Assembly: GCA_039720395.1 (NCBI GenBank)
Contig: CM077832.1
Coordinates: forward strand, 744,001-808,000
Direction: 5' to 3'
Length of the DNA stretch: 64,000 nucleotides
Origin: Liquidambar formosana
Lineage: Eukaryota > Streptophyta > Magnoliopsida > Saxifragales > Altingiaceae
This document shows, piece by piece, positions 1 to 11,593 of the stretch. The first letter of the stretch is position 1. Each line of letters opens with the position of its first letter. The position numbers and the translations under genes were made by a program. A model generated the notes under the pieces. That model was not told where the DNA came from, did not search any database, and was given only the letters and a program-made list of their open reading frames with translations.

Positions 1-1839
1 ATAATGCTATAGGCAGCAACTAAATGCAACAACAAAACACATCAACTGACATGACATTGTTTAACAAACAGCCGTTAGTACTCCCCTTATCATCATAATA
101 TATCAACTTAACATACCACATCAGTTGCTGTAATTAATTGCTATATATTTTCCTTTAAACAATTATGGTGATGTATCAAGTAATATGGGAATTATGAACC
201 AATGATATAACTTGCGTATGAGATCATGGATGTGTTATGAGAACATATGGATGTAAGGCCAACGATGATATCATCGAGATGGATGGTTGTATTTTTATAA
301 ATACTCACGTTTAAAAAGTATAGGTGTCCAATTTCAATAAATATTGCAGTTTTTACTCTTCCATGGAACTATGCCCAATAAATTAGGGAAAATTGTATCT
401 TAATTTTTTATCATGCAATACCCAAATTGTAAGTTGGTGCTTTTTTTCAGGATGTCTTAGTTAAACATGCGAATGGAAAAGATATTGTACGTTTTTTATT
501 ACTCCTATAGTATATAATGACATCCATGTTGGACCTAATAACAGTTTTTATTTGTATAAATGTTAGCTTGATTACTTATTTTATCTACCTTGGTCACGGT
601 CCGGGATTTGGGTCGTGACATATTTGACTAATCGTTTGCAAATGGGCGCGTGTGTAGTGGTAACCGTGTTGGGCAGTCAAGAGTGGACTTTGAAATTTAA
701 TCCTCTACAGAACTCTTCTTATCAAGGCGTTTTGGACTCCACAAACTCGGTATTTGGGATTAGGGAATGCTCCCTCGCTGTGAGAAATGGTTTTTGGGAG
801 AACACATGTTCTCCCCAGTTCAAAAAATAGAAAGCAGAGGCTCAAATGTGAACTCTTGTTCTCGATCTGGTTCGCAAGTTCTCATCATAGACTAATCTGG
901 TTTTGCTTGGCATGTTTTTCATATATGGAAAACTCTACTCTGGTTTGGCATGTTTTTTACATATAAATCTAGGACACACGCATGGGTCCAGAAATTGGAA
1001 AAGGATTTGGTGTCGCAACAGTACCATGATGTTTGTGATTGTATGGTTAGTGTACGTTGTCAGCCATACGATCATGCAGAGTGAAATGATTAGCGACACA
1101 TCAGTCATGTGATCACGCACAGTACTGTTTAAGCTTATTCCAAACAGTGAGAACTTCTGGTATTGATTTAATAAACGGCCTTTCGCTGGTGGGTATCTTG
1201 AACCACCCCCATTAATCTTCACATTCTTCTTCTTGTTACTTTCCCTTTTTCCAATTTTTACCCTGATGTTTTCAAGATTTAGAAATATTTTAAGTGTCAT
1301 TTGAAGGTTGCATTCAGGTCACTTTCTCTTTCATTTTAAATATATATATAAAAAAAAAAAGAATAAAATCCCAATTAAGTTAGCACCCCAGATTTTCTAA
1401 TCATGTGCTCACTACTCAAAGTATTATTCAAGTCATTTTACGTAAATAGCTTTCTTTGGGTATCCAAAGTCGAACCACCAGTTTTGCAATAGGATTTGAG
1501 AGACACCAACATTGCGATTTTAAAATTTTGAAGTCGACTCACAATAGGATATTCTATTCAAACTATGCGATTTTCAAAATATAAAGTTACCAACATCAGA
1601 GCCATCTCTTCAATTTTGTAGTATTTTTCTCCGGCTGATGGCATAATTTAATGTGGGGATGGCAGTTAGTGGTGGAGCCATGAATTTTTCCTTGGCGTGG
1701 ACAGACTGAACCGAGTTTTACAAATTTTATTAAGAAATAGTATACATGATATGCTATAGGGAGGGCCTCTTCCCCCACCTTTTTTTGCTTATCCCTCTTT
1801 GGGCAAATTGGTCATTTCGTTTCCTTTCTCTTTTTTTTT
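1..1839. other. Gene-poor AT-rich stretch with an LTR-end-like remnant
   Basis: I see no supportable gene here; the short open frames have no recognisable domain. At about 590-619 the sequence ends in GGGTCGTGACA, which resembles the 3' end of plant Ty3/gypsy LTRs and matches the end of the solo LTR at 11583-11593 over its last eight bases (GTCGTGACA-like). No matching TG start or target duplication was found, so this would be a truncated LTR at most. The rest is simple AT-rich DNA. Confidence 0.35.
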
Positions 1840-1869
1840 TTGAATAAACTTAAAATAATATTAACAATA

Positions 1870-2040
1870 AAAAGAAGAACGTTTACATCATGGCATAGTA
1901 ACATTCCTAAAATCTTCTTGAATCACATTCCAAAGCCTTTTAGGAAACTTATTTTCCTAAATATTTACAACATTATAATAATATCCCATATTTGCTACAC
2001 AATCAGCCACTTGATTAGCTTGCCTAAACACATAGACTCG
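1870..2040 (-). mobile_element. Fragment of a LINE-type RNase H domain (3' end)
   Basis: Read on the minus strand, this stretch encodes VYVFRQANQVADCVANMG followed, after a stop, by a segment like LWNVIQEDFRN. The R-x-AN-x-VAD-x-x-A-x-x-G pattern is the C-terminal signature of the RNase H-like (RVT_3) domain of plant non-LTR retrotransposons and their domesticated relatives. Only about 50 residues remain, with one in-frame stop. It abuts GEM-like exon 1 sequence, replacing that gene's true 5' end. The same fragment lies at 36215-36350 in front of GEM-like copy 3, so the join predates the separation of those two copies. Confidence 0.6.
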
Positions 2041-4357
2041 CCCACAGCCAAAGACACAGCCCCTTTTCATCAACAGACACAATCACATCAACCTGGACCG
2101 TCATCGTCAGCGGCGGCTCCTCCACCATATGATGGCAGTGCAGAGAAATGGGGGACTCATATCGTGGGCACACCTGCTGTTCCCATATGCCACCCAGATA
2201 ATCAGAAGGTGGCCTTTTGGGGTGCTGGTGGTGATGATTACCAGCAGATCCACCATCAACCATACCCCTAATACACCCCTTTTGAAAAGCCAAGCAGCAG
2301 TCCAATGGAATCTGTGCTCAACCAAGAAACACCAACACTCCAAAAAATCTGAAAATGCAGAGTGCGACACGTATTGGACAAGACACTTGCCCGACACACC
2401 TACTTCTTGTGTTGGACACACCTAAAAAGTGTCCATAATTTTTAATTCTTTTTTTTTTTTTTTACCTGACACGGTTAAGACATGGCTTCGACACTTAACC
2501 AACACATGCAAGACACCCCTATGATACAAAATGATACAATAAGGAAGTCTTTTTGCATATTTTGATAATTGGAATTAGACAATAGATGACGTTGAATTTG
2601 TTCTTTGATGTTTTGTGTGGAAAATGGAACAATGCTTGAGGTTAAATATCATTGTTACAACTTAATAACTCATTATGACTTATGGAGTTACATGCATATG
2701 TCTTGCTTGTTTATATAATTATGGAGTATATCTTTTATTTCCTCATATATTTTATTTATTTATTTATTTTATATGTATAATGGAACTATCAATTATATGT
2801 GTATATAAATTATAAATATATATTTATTTCTTACCATGTCCTTAACGTGTCGTGTCTTAGTTTTTTTAAGATTTACCGTGTTGGTGTATCAGTATCGTGT
2901 CGTATTCGTATCTTGTGTTTGTGTCTGTGCTTCTTAGGTGCTCAATGTGTTCAACACCTGGGGCAACAAGGCTGAGACCGTGGCCACCAACATCTGACAA
3001 AACCGTATGTTGATATTAATCCTTGGTAGAGTAGATATTTTTCCTTTTCCTTCAACGGACTTTCCGAGATCCAAACAGAGGTAAATTTAAAAATTGGAAT
3101 CTGGTAGATGAAATTTCTAGATAGAAATTGACCCCCCAAATTCCAATTTAATGTTCCATAACTAGAAATTCGACTTTCGTTAGCTGGAATTTGGTTCAAA
3201 AAATTTCAAGACATTCGGTCTTAATTCAACATTTGAAAATTCCTCTTTCAAATGCACTCTTCACTCTTCACATTCCCAAAAACATATGCCTAGCTTAACT
3301 TATAAGTTACTGTTATTTGGGCTTGTTATCAGTTAAAACAGGGTCATCCGTACATGGAGCTGCATGGGGGAAGATGAATCTGACGGCCAAGGCAATTTCA
3401 GGAGGTGGGTTTGAGTCTCTGTACAAGCAAACTTTCACAACCCATCCAGGTGAAGTTGAAGAAGACCTTCGCCTGTTATCTGTCTACAACAACTGGACCG
3501 GTCGCCGGAACTCTTTACCTCTCAAATGTTCATGTTGCTTTCTGCAGTGATCGCCCCTTGTCCTTCACTGCACCCTCCGGCCAGGAGACTTGGAGCTACT
3601 ACAAGGTAAACTAAATTATTACCACAATAGTGTAAAAAAATAAAAAAATAAAAAAATAATAATCGTAACCAATTGTGAAAATCATCACCATCTCTTGTAG
3701 TATGCGTCAAATTTGTCACGCCAATGCTTTTAATTCATGCTACAATGTCCAAAGTGCTATATTTTAGCATAATTATTCCAATGGCACTTAAAAAAAAATG
3801 TTTTTTTTAATGTTATTTTATTCATTTGCTATAGTTTTGTATTTACTTTTGAAGGATTTAATATGATTTTATTCATTTGGTATATCTGCCCAATACCAAA
3901 TTCTCTACCATTTTTACCACAGGTTTTGCATTTGCTCAAACAGGGCATACCATGGGAGAGAGTTATTTTTGCCTTTGTGCCAAATTATAGCACACCCATT
4001 GGAGATGGTCACACACACATTTAGACCTAAAATTTTAAAGGTCCCCCTATGGGGTATATGACATAAATATTATTTCATCCCAGAACTTCAAAATATTTAC
4101 ATTTCCCACTTTATATTACATGAATTGACAAGTGTTACCTGGAACAGGTTACAGTACCTTTGGGCAAGATTGGCACCATCAATCCAGTCAACATGCGGGA
4201 TAATCAAACAGAAAAATACATCCAAATGGTCACAATTGATGGACATGATTTCTGGTTCATGGGTTTTGTCAATCATGAGAAAGCATCTCGCCATCTTTCA
4301 GAAAGTTTGTCAAATTTTGTAGTACCTGGAATTGCTACAAAACCAGTTGCAGCATAA
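2034..4357 (+). pseudogene. GEM-like / FIP1-type GRAM-domain protein, copy 1 (broken)
   Basis: This is a paralogue of the intact gene at 23151-24720. Exon 1 sequence (DTAPFHQQTQSHQPGPSS, PPPYDGSAEKWGTHI) runs from about 2034 to 2321 and resumes at 2938-3004. Exon 2 is 3333-3605 and exon 3 is 4148-4357 (TEKYIQMVTIDGHDFWFMGF). It is inactivated in several ways. The first codons and promoter are replaced by a LINE RNase H fragment. A 616-bp hAT-type element splits exon 1. The conserved ATC TGG of exon 1 reads ATC TGA. Exon 2 is 2 bp shorter than in copy 2 (near 3450), shifting the frame. I infer it is non-functional. Confidence 0.85.
2322..2937. mobile_element. Non-autonomous hAT-type element, 616 bp, 8-bp target duplication
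   Basis: The element is flanked by an exact 8-bp duplication GTGCTCAA (2314-2321 and 2938-2945), which also marks the interrupted exon. Its ends are imperfect inverted repeats: CCAAGAAACACCAACAC at the left and CTAAGAAGCACAGACAC as the complement of the right. The subterminal regions are rich in GACAC-type words on both sides, as in hAT elements. No transposase ORF is present. The same insertion at the same exon position occurs at 37626-38221. Confidence 0.8.
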
Positions 4358-5426
4358 CATTAGAGTGCTTCTCATTACGGTAATCTTTGTGTTCCAATCA
4401 GTTTTCGCCAATTTGATTCCTTCTCTGGCGTGAGAGATTATCCTCTCTATTTTTTTTCTAATTTATTTGTTGGATTGTACTATTCTGTAATAATGATATT
4501 GCTCTATTATCATGTATATTTTACATATTAAATTTAGATCCTGGCAAAAGATACATACCTAGTTCTACTTTAGTGCATATGCCAATCATATAGCTTTTTT
4601 AAAACCTAAGGCTTTTCGTCCACAGCTCACCATTTTGTGAAGAATCACCAACATTATCAACCTACCATATCGGTCAAAACTTATTTCTTACTATTAATTA
4701 TGTAAAAACATAATTACTTATTTCTATTAATTATTAAAAAAAATGACAAACAAATATTTCTGAACATGCGTGTGACTATTTAACCAAGCATTGTACAATA
4801 GAACAATGAATTTACACTTGCAGAACATAACTCTCAAGCCCGACTGATCTCATTTCTTTTATCGCCACGCCATGGCATTAGGGCCGTCTTTGCAACATCA
4901 ATGGTGTCCCACATCCCCTCTCCCCAAAAAAAAAAGAAATAAAATATAATAACTCAAATAAAAGGAGGGGAAAAAAAAAAAAAAAAAAAAAAGGAAGAAA
5001 GAAGGAAAAGAAATGGAAAAAAATGAAGGACGAAAGATCAAAAAGAAAAGAAGCCCATGTCCGATCAATCAAGACAGGTTAATTGGCGTTGGGCCGGCCA
5101 ACAAGCTCATGACATGCAGAGTTTTCATGATACAGTCCTCCTCCAAGGTTTACCCTCGTTCTTAAATCCATCAAAAACATCTGTTGCACAAAGTTTTGGC
5201 ACTGAAGAAAGCCAGTCTGCAAATTAACACAAACACCCACCAAAAAGAACATGTTATTTCACCAAAAAAATGTGTTTGGTGCAAACACAAACAGTCCTAT
5301 ATGGGTATTATATAGAGGAGTGCATTTATTACAGCATCCTATAAATCTGAAAGGTTTAAATAGCCAGATTTATCATTTACTGCATTTAATATTTTGAGTT
5401 TTACTCTCTCCAAATAGCTAGATTTA
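4358..5426 (-). other. Downstream block of GEM-like copy 1, with truncated copy (i) of an unknown minus-strand family
   Basis: This block is homologous to the DNA after GEM-like copies 2 and 3 (from about 25070 and 41770). On the minus strand, about 5222-5078, it encodes TGFLQCQNFVQQMF then DLRTRVNLGGGLYHENSACH after a splice-acceptor-like TTTGCAG context, and the frame stops soon after. The block breaks off at about 5426, where the 1.49-kb tandem array begins. An A-rich tract lies at 4971-4992. The function is unknown. Confidence 0.5.
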
Positions 5427-8400
5427 TCATTTAATAATAATAATAATAAAATATAAAAAATTAACATATAAAAATTTCTAAAAAAATAATATAAAATTTT
5501 GATTTAAAAGAGGAAACTATGGGAGAAATACCAAAAAAGTAGGAGTCTTGACCAAATCAAACCGAAAAACATCAAAAAGAGTTTTAAGAAAACTAAAACA
5601 CAAAGTTTTAAAATAATAATATGATGGATTCTCCAAAGAAAATGAGCTTAATTAAAAACACCCACACCCTTCAACCCACTGTCCTACAAACAAGACCACC
5701 CTCAATCGCACGCACACAAACAATCTACTACACTCCACTTCAACCACTATTAGCCGTCACTCCCACCACAACTAAGAACATAAGAAGGTTGAAACACATC
5801 AAAGAAAACACATGTATAGTGGATGTATAATACTCATGTTGTGCATGGTGGAGTATGTGTATGGGTGGGACTATAGGCGCGTAACATTCTTGTGTCAAAA
5901 ATCTGAAATTTTCGCTTGCCCAATTTAGAAACTTCCAATCACAGAAAACAAAGCGACAATGGGGTTTTACCTGTACGCTGGAATGACAGCGAATGCAACG
6001 GCGACGAGGGATGCAACGGCGACGAGGGAGGAAATAGAAAAAGGAGAAAAAGCTATAGTCCTATTTTCATGGAGCCTATTTGAATTGAAACGCAAATTTT
6101 AAGGGCATCTCAGATCTTACACTTTCTTTTATCTTGGTCTTTCTATAAAATGTCCATTCACTCCCCCCAACCCTTGGGAAAATTACAATGACTTTCTCTT
6201 GAGGTTAGGTCAAAATTATGCAAACTTCCTTTCCATTACTTTTTCCATTAATCACCCATAGTTTAAATAAAACCTAAGTTGCTTACATTTTCTTTTTCCA
6301 TTTCTCAAATTTGATCTTAGTTTAAGGCATTTCAAAGAGACAAAAGTCATTGATTTAAGTGGAGCCAAAGTAGAATAATTGATTTTTCACAAGTTTTTTT
6401 TTTTTTTTTTTAATTCCTTTTTTTTCCCCTCTATGCTTGGGCTATGACTCCCTTTTGATGTAGCAAAACAAATAAATACTCCATCTGATTCCTAATAAGT
6501 GGCCAACTTTCCTTTTTGGGATGTTTCAGAATTATTATCCCATTTCAAAAGTCATTAGTTCTTTTAATTTTATTTCCTAAATTACCGTTAAAAAGGTATT
6601 TTCTCAAAACAGATTGAGAGAGAGAGAGTGGGGGTTTCGGGTGAGAAGCATTGAGGAATCTGTAAAAAAACAAGGCGAGTGGACAAGGTTTGAGTTAGTG
6701 CAGGGTTGATTTCACTGAAAATCAAATTGAGTAGACTAGGGTTTGATCTTTGTTACGTAACATTTAAATTTAACAATTTTAAAAGAATTTAACAAGTAGA
6801 CTATGGTTACTTCAAGAACACACCTCCCTAACAAAGAAGCTTAAGGATTAACTAGATTTGAAGCAAACTCCACACATGTGTGTCGAAAATAATAATAATA
6901 AAATGCAAAAAATTAATATATAATTTTTTTTTTAAAAATAATATAAAATTTATATTTAAAAGAGGCAACCATGGGAGAAATAGAGAGATACAAGGAATAA
7001 GGCTATTAAACTAACTTCTCCCAAAAAAGTGGGAGTCTTGACCAAATCAAACCGAAAAAGATCAAAAAGTGTTTCAAGGAAACTAAAACACAAAGTTTTA
7101 ATATAATAACATGATGGATTCTCCAAAGAAAATGAGCTTAATTAAATACACCCACACCTTTCAACCCACTGTCCTACAAACAAGACCACCCTCAATCGCA
7201 CGCACACAAACAACCTACTACACTCCTTCACTCCCACCACACATAATTAAGAACGTAAGAAGGTTGAAACACATCAGAGAAAACACATGTATAATACTCA
7301 TGTTGTGCATGGTTGAGCATGTGTATGGGTGGGACTATAGGCACGTAACATTCTTGTGTCAAAAATCTGAAAATTTTCGCTTGCCCAATATTACAAACTT
7401 TCAGTCACAGAAAACAAAGCGACAATGGGGTTTTACCTGTACGCCGGAGATACGGCGAAGGTGAATGCGACGGCAACGAGGGATGCAACGGTGAAGAGAG
7501 AGAAAATAGAAAAAGGGAGAATAAGCTATAGTCCTATTTTTGTGGAGCCTATTTGAATTGAAACCCTAATTTTAAGGGCATCTCAAGTCTTACTCTTTCC
7601 TTTATCTCGGTCTTTCTATAAAACGTCCATTAACTCCCCCCAACCCTTGGGAAAATTACACTGACTTTCTCTTGAGGTTAGGTCAAAATTATGCAGACTT
7701 CCTTTCCATTATTTTTTCCATTAATCACCCATAGATTAAATAAAACCTAAGTTGCTTACATTTTTTTTTTTTCCATTTCTCAAATTTGATCTTCGTTTAA
7801 GTATTTCAAAGAGTCAAAAGTCATTGATTTAAGTGGAGTCAAAGTAGAATAATTGTTTTTTCAGAAGTTGTTTTTTTTTTTTTTTTTAATTTATTTTTTT
7901 TTTCCCTCTATGTTTGGGCTTTGACTCCCTTTTGATGTAGCAAAAAAAATAAACACTCCATCTGTTACTAATTACATGGCCTACTTTCCTTTTTGGGATG
8001 TTTCAAAATTATTATCCCATTTCAAAAGTCATTACTTCTTTTTATTTTATGTCCTAAATTACCCTTAAAAAAGTATTCTCTCAAAACAAATGGCGAGAGA
8101 GAGAGAGAGAGAGAGTGGGGGTTTAGGGTGAGAAGCATTGAGGAATCTGTACAAATCAAGGTGAGTGGACAGGGTTTGAGTTAGTGCAGGGGTGATTTCA
8201 CTGAAAATCAAATTAAGTAGATTAGGGTTTGATCATTGTTACGTAACACTTAAATTTAACAATTTTAAATCAAATGCAATGGTTACTTCAAGAACACACC
8301 TCCCTAACAAAGAAGTTTAAGGATTAACTAGATTTGAAGCAAACTCTACACATGTGCGCCCAAAATAATAATAAAAAAAAACAACAAATTAATATATAAA

Positions 8401-9605
8401 ATTTTTATAAAAAAAATTAATATAAAATTTTGTTTTAAAAGAGGCGACTATGGGAGAAATAGAGAGATATATGGAATAAGGTTGTTAACCTAACTTCTCC
8501 CAAAAAGGCGGGAGTCCTGACCAAATCAAACCGAAAAAGATCAATAAGAGTTTTAAGGAAACTAAAACACAAATGTTTAATATAACAATATGATGGATTC
8601 TCCAAAGAAAATGAGCTTAATTAAATACACCCACACCTTCAACCCACTGTCCTACAAACAGGACCACCCTCAGTTGCACGCACACAAATAACCTACTACA
8701 CTACACTTCAACAACTATTAGCCATCACTCCCACCACAACTAGGAACGTAAGAAGGTTGAAACACATTAAAGAAAACACATGTATAATACTAATGTCATG
8801 TAAGGTTGAGCATGTGTATGGGTGGCACAATAAGCACGTAACATTCTTGTGTCAAAAATCTAAAAATTTTTGCTTGCCCAATGTTAGAAACTTTCTGTCA
8901 CAGAAAACAAAGTGACAATGGGGTTTTACCTGTACACCGGAGAGAAGGTGAATGCGACGGCGACGAGGGATGTGACAGCGATGAGAGAGGAAATGGAAAA
9001 AGGAGAAAAAGCTATAGTCCTATTTTCGTGGAGCTTATTTGAATTGAAACCCTAATTTTAAGGGCATCTTAGGTCTTACTCTTTCTTTTATCTTGATCTT
9101 TCTATAAATCGTCGATTCAGTCCCCCCAACCCTTGGGAAAATTACACTAACTTTCCCTTGAGGTTAGGTCAAAATTATGCAAATTTCCTTTCCATTACTT
9201 TTTCCATTAATCACCCATAGCTTAAATAAAACCTATGTTGCTTACATTTTTTTCTCCATTTCTCAAATTTGATCTTAGTTTTAGGTATTTCAAAGAATCA
9301 AAAGTCATTGATTTAAGTGGAGTCAAAGTAGAATAATTGTTTTTTCACAAGTTTTTTTTAATTTTTTTAATTTTTTTAATTCATTTTTTTCCCCTTCTAT
9401 GTTTGGGCATTGACTCCCTTTTGATGTAGCAAAACAAATAAATACTCCATCTGTTTCTAAATAAGTGGCTTACTTTCCTTTTTGGGATGTTTCAAAATTA
9501 TTATCCCATTTAAAAAGTCATTAGTTCTTTTTATTTTATTTCCTAAATTACCCTAAAAAAGGTATTCTCTCAAAACAGATAAAGAGAGAGATAGTGGGGG
9601 TTTAG

Positions 9606-11593
9606 TGTAACACCCGTAATTTAAAAGTAAGGTATTAAGGGTTGGAAAAAAAATGAATTTTCGTAATCTTTGTTTTTAAAGATAATTTTTGGCGGTAATG
9701 GAAGTTTATAATATTATAAGACTTCTGTGATTTTATGGGATTTTATTAGCATGTTTGGATTGGGTTTCTCACCTATTTGTTTTAGGAAAATCTGTTGGGA
9801 GACAGATTTTGTACTAAAACTTGGAAATGAGATTTTGATATATTTAGGAATTTGATTTTTCTGATATTTTATTTGGATTCAAATGGGGGGTTATTTGCTT
9901 ATTTTCATTAAATAACTTAAAGTAATCCTTTTACTTAAATGTTTTTAATTTAAAGAAGGCTGAGATCTGTGCTGATAGGGGAAGTGCCTGACTGATGGCC
10001 AATTTTAGCTGTCTGAATGTTTCAAACATCCGAAACTCACTTTCAGATGTCTGAAAGTGATATTTCAGACGTCTGAAACATCACTTTCAGACGTCTGAAA
10101 CTCATTTTCAGACATCTGAAAATTCCAGATAATGATGATTTTGAGGTTACGTCTGAAGCTCACTTTCAGACGTCTAAAACTCATTTTCAGACGTCTGAAA
10201 GTGTCAGCAGACAGTTTTTAAAAAGGCTTGTTTGACGATTTTACCCCCACTTTCCCTTATTAAACCCATTCCTAATGGGTTTCTTACCCACTTTTTGGCA
10301 GAAAAAGAAAGAGAGAGAGAGAGAAACACAGAGGAGAGAAAAGGAGCTCGACGGCGAGGAGTATGACCGTAGGAGCTCAAATCCGACCCCCACAACGCGT
10401 GTACACCCTTAGATTCACGTTTCTAGCTACCATTTGAGAGGTTGGTGCATTTTTCATGGTTGTAAACCATTGTATGCATGATTTGGTATATTATTATGGG
10501 TTTTTGCATGTTTACATGATATGATACATGTTTACATGGGATTGGGGTTTGAATTTATTAAAAATTCATATATTTGGGAAATTAGGGTTTTGTTTTATAC
10601 CCTATTTAGTTATATTGGTTTTGTTTTGCATACCCTCACATGATTTGGAATACAATGGGTTGATTTTGAAAACCTATTTGTTAAATCCTTGCAATGGACT
10701 ATTTAAGGGTCACTTTTATATAAGTGTTGGAAACCCATTTTTCTAAAATTATAAATAAAAACTGGATGTGATGATATAGGGTACTTTCCGGTCTTAATAA
10801 CCGTAGTGTTCCCAAAATGACGTTACTTTCTGGATCTATGTAGGATTCATAGTGTTTCCTCAAGATGAGATTACTTTCTAGGACCCATGTAGGGATCCAT
10901 AGTGTTTCCTCTCATTTCCGCGCGCGAGGGCCGGCCCCGCATGACCTGGGGAGGATTATTCAGTTTGAAAGACTGATGATGTTGTGGATTGCCAGATATG
11001 GCGGATTTATGTTATAAATGATTTTCATGTTCTCCTGTACTTATTTTAAAATTGTAATATGCAACCCCTTATTATCTCATTTTATTTAATTGTTCATAAT
11101 AGGGTTTAAAATCTTGATATACAATTTTGAAAAATGTATCCTACTGAGTTTATACTCACGCCTATTTTCAAAACCTTTTGCAGACTTTGAGCAAAGTAAG
11201 GACTGACTCTTATGAGGAGGCATCACATCGGACTTAGCATATGCTTTGCATTATGGATGTTGTACAGCTACATTTTACAATTTTATGACTTGTATATTAT
11301 TTAAACAGACTTATTGTATTATATACTACTTGTATTGACAATAGAACTCTCTGGGAACTAGTATGCTAGCTTAATTTAATTACCTGTTGTGGATGGTTGA
11401 ATGATTTTTTATTTTAAATTGAACAGGTTTAAATTGTCGAGAACTTGGTATGTCCTATTTTCAGATAGGACCATGCCGAATTTTCTAAAAATATTTTACA
11501 AAGCTATAATTTTTATTATAAACCATCCTTGAACTTCATTTTATTTATTCTTTTTTCTATTGACACGTCATAGCCTATTTTCGAGTCGTGACA
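9606..11593 (+). mobile_element. Solo LTR (1988 bp) of a Ty3/gypsy-like retrotransposon
   Basis: This insertion interrupts unit 3 of the tandem array. It begins TGTAACACCC and ends GAGTCGTGACA (TG...CA termini) and is flanked by an exact 5-bp duplication TTTAG (9601-9605 and 11594-11598). Aligning with the other units shows the array sequence continues directly across it. There is no primer-binding site, polypurine tract or protein domain, so it is one LTR left after LTR-LTR recombination. The TGTAACACCC start is common in plant chromovirus LTRs; that assignment is from family knowledge. Confidence 0.85.
10041..10200. promoter_or_regulatory. Array of palindromes TTTCAGACGTCTGAAA inside the solo LTR
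   Basis: Three perfect copies of this 16-bp self-complementary word lie at 10063-10078, 10085-10100 and 10185-10200. One-base variants lie at 10041-10056, 10106-10121 and 10164-10179, with further partial copies between. Neighbours are spaced 21-22 bp, about two helical turns. The centre GACGTC is an ACGT-core motif of the kind bound by plant bZIP factors. A pyrimidine/GA-rich stretch follows near 10300. An enhancer role in the LTR U3 region is inference. Confidence 0.55.

Noticed and set aside
10041..10200. Regularly spaced repeats, CRISPR-like at first sight
   Set aside because: Repeats are 16-bp palindromes with 5-6-bp gaps inside a plant LTR. There are no unique spacers of proper length and no cas genes.
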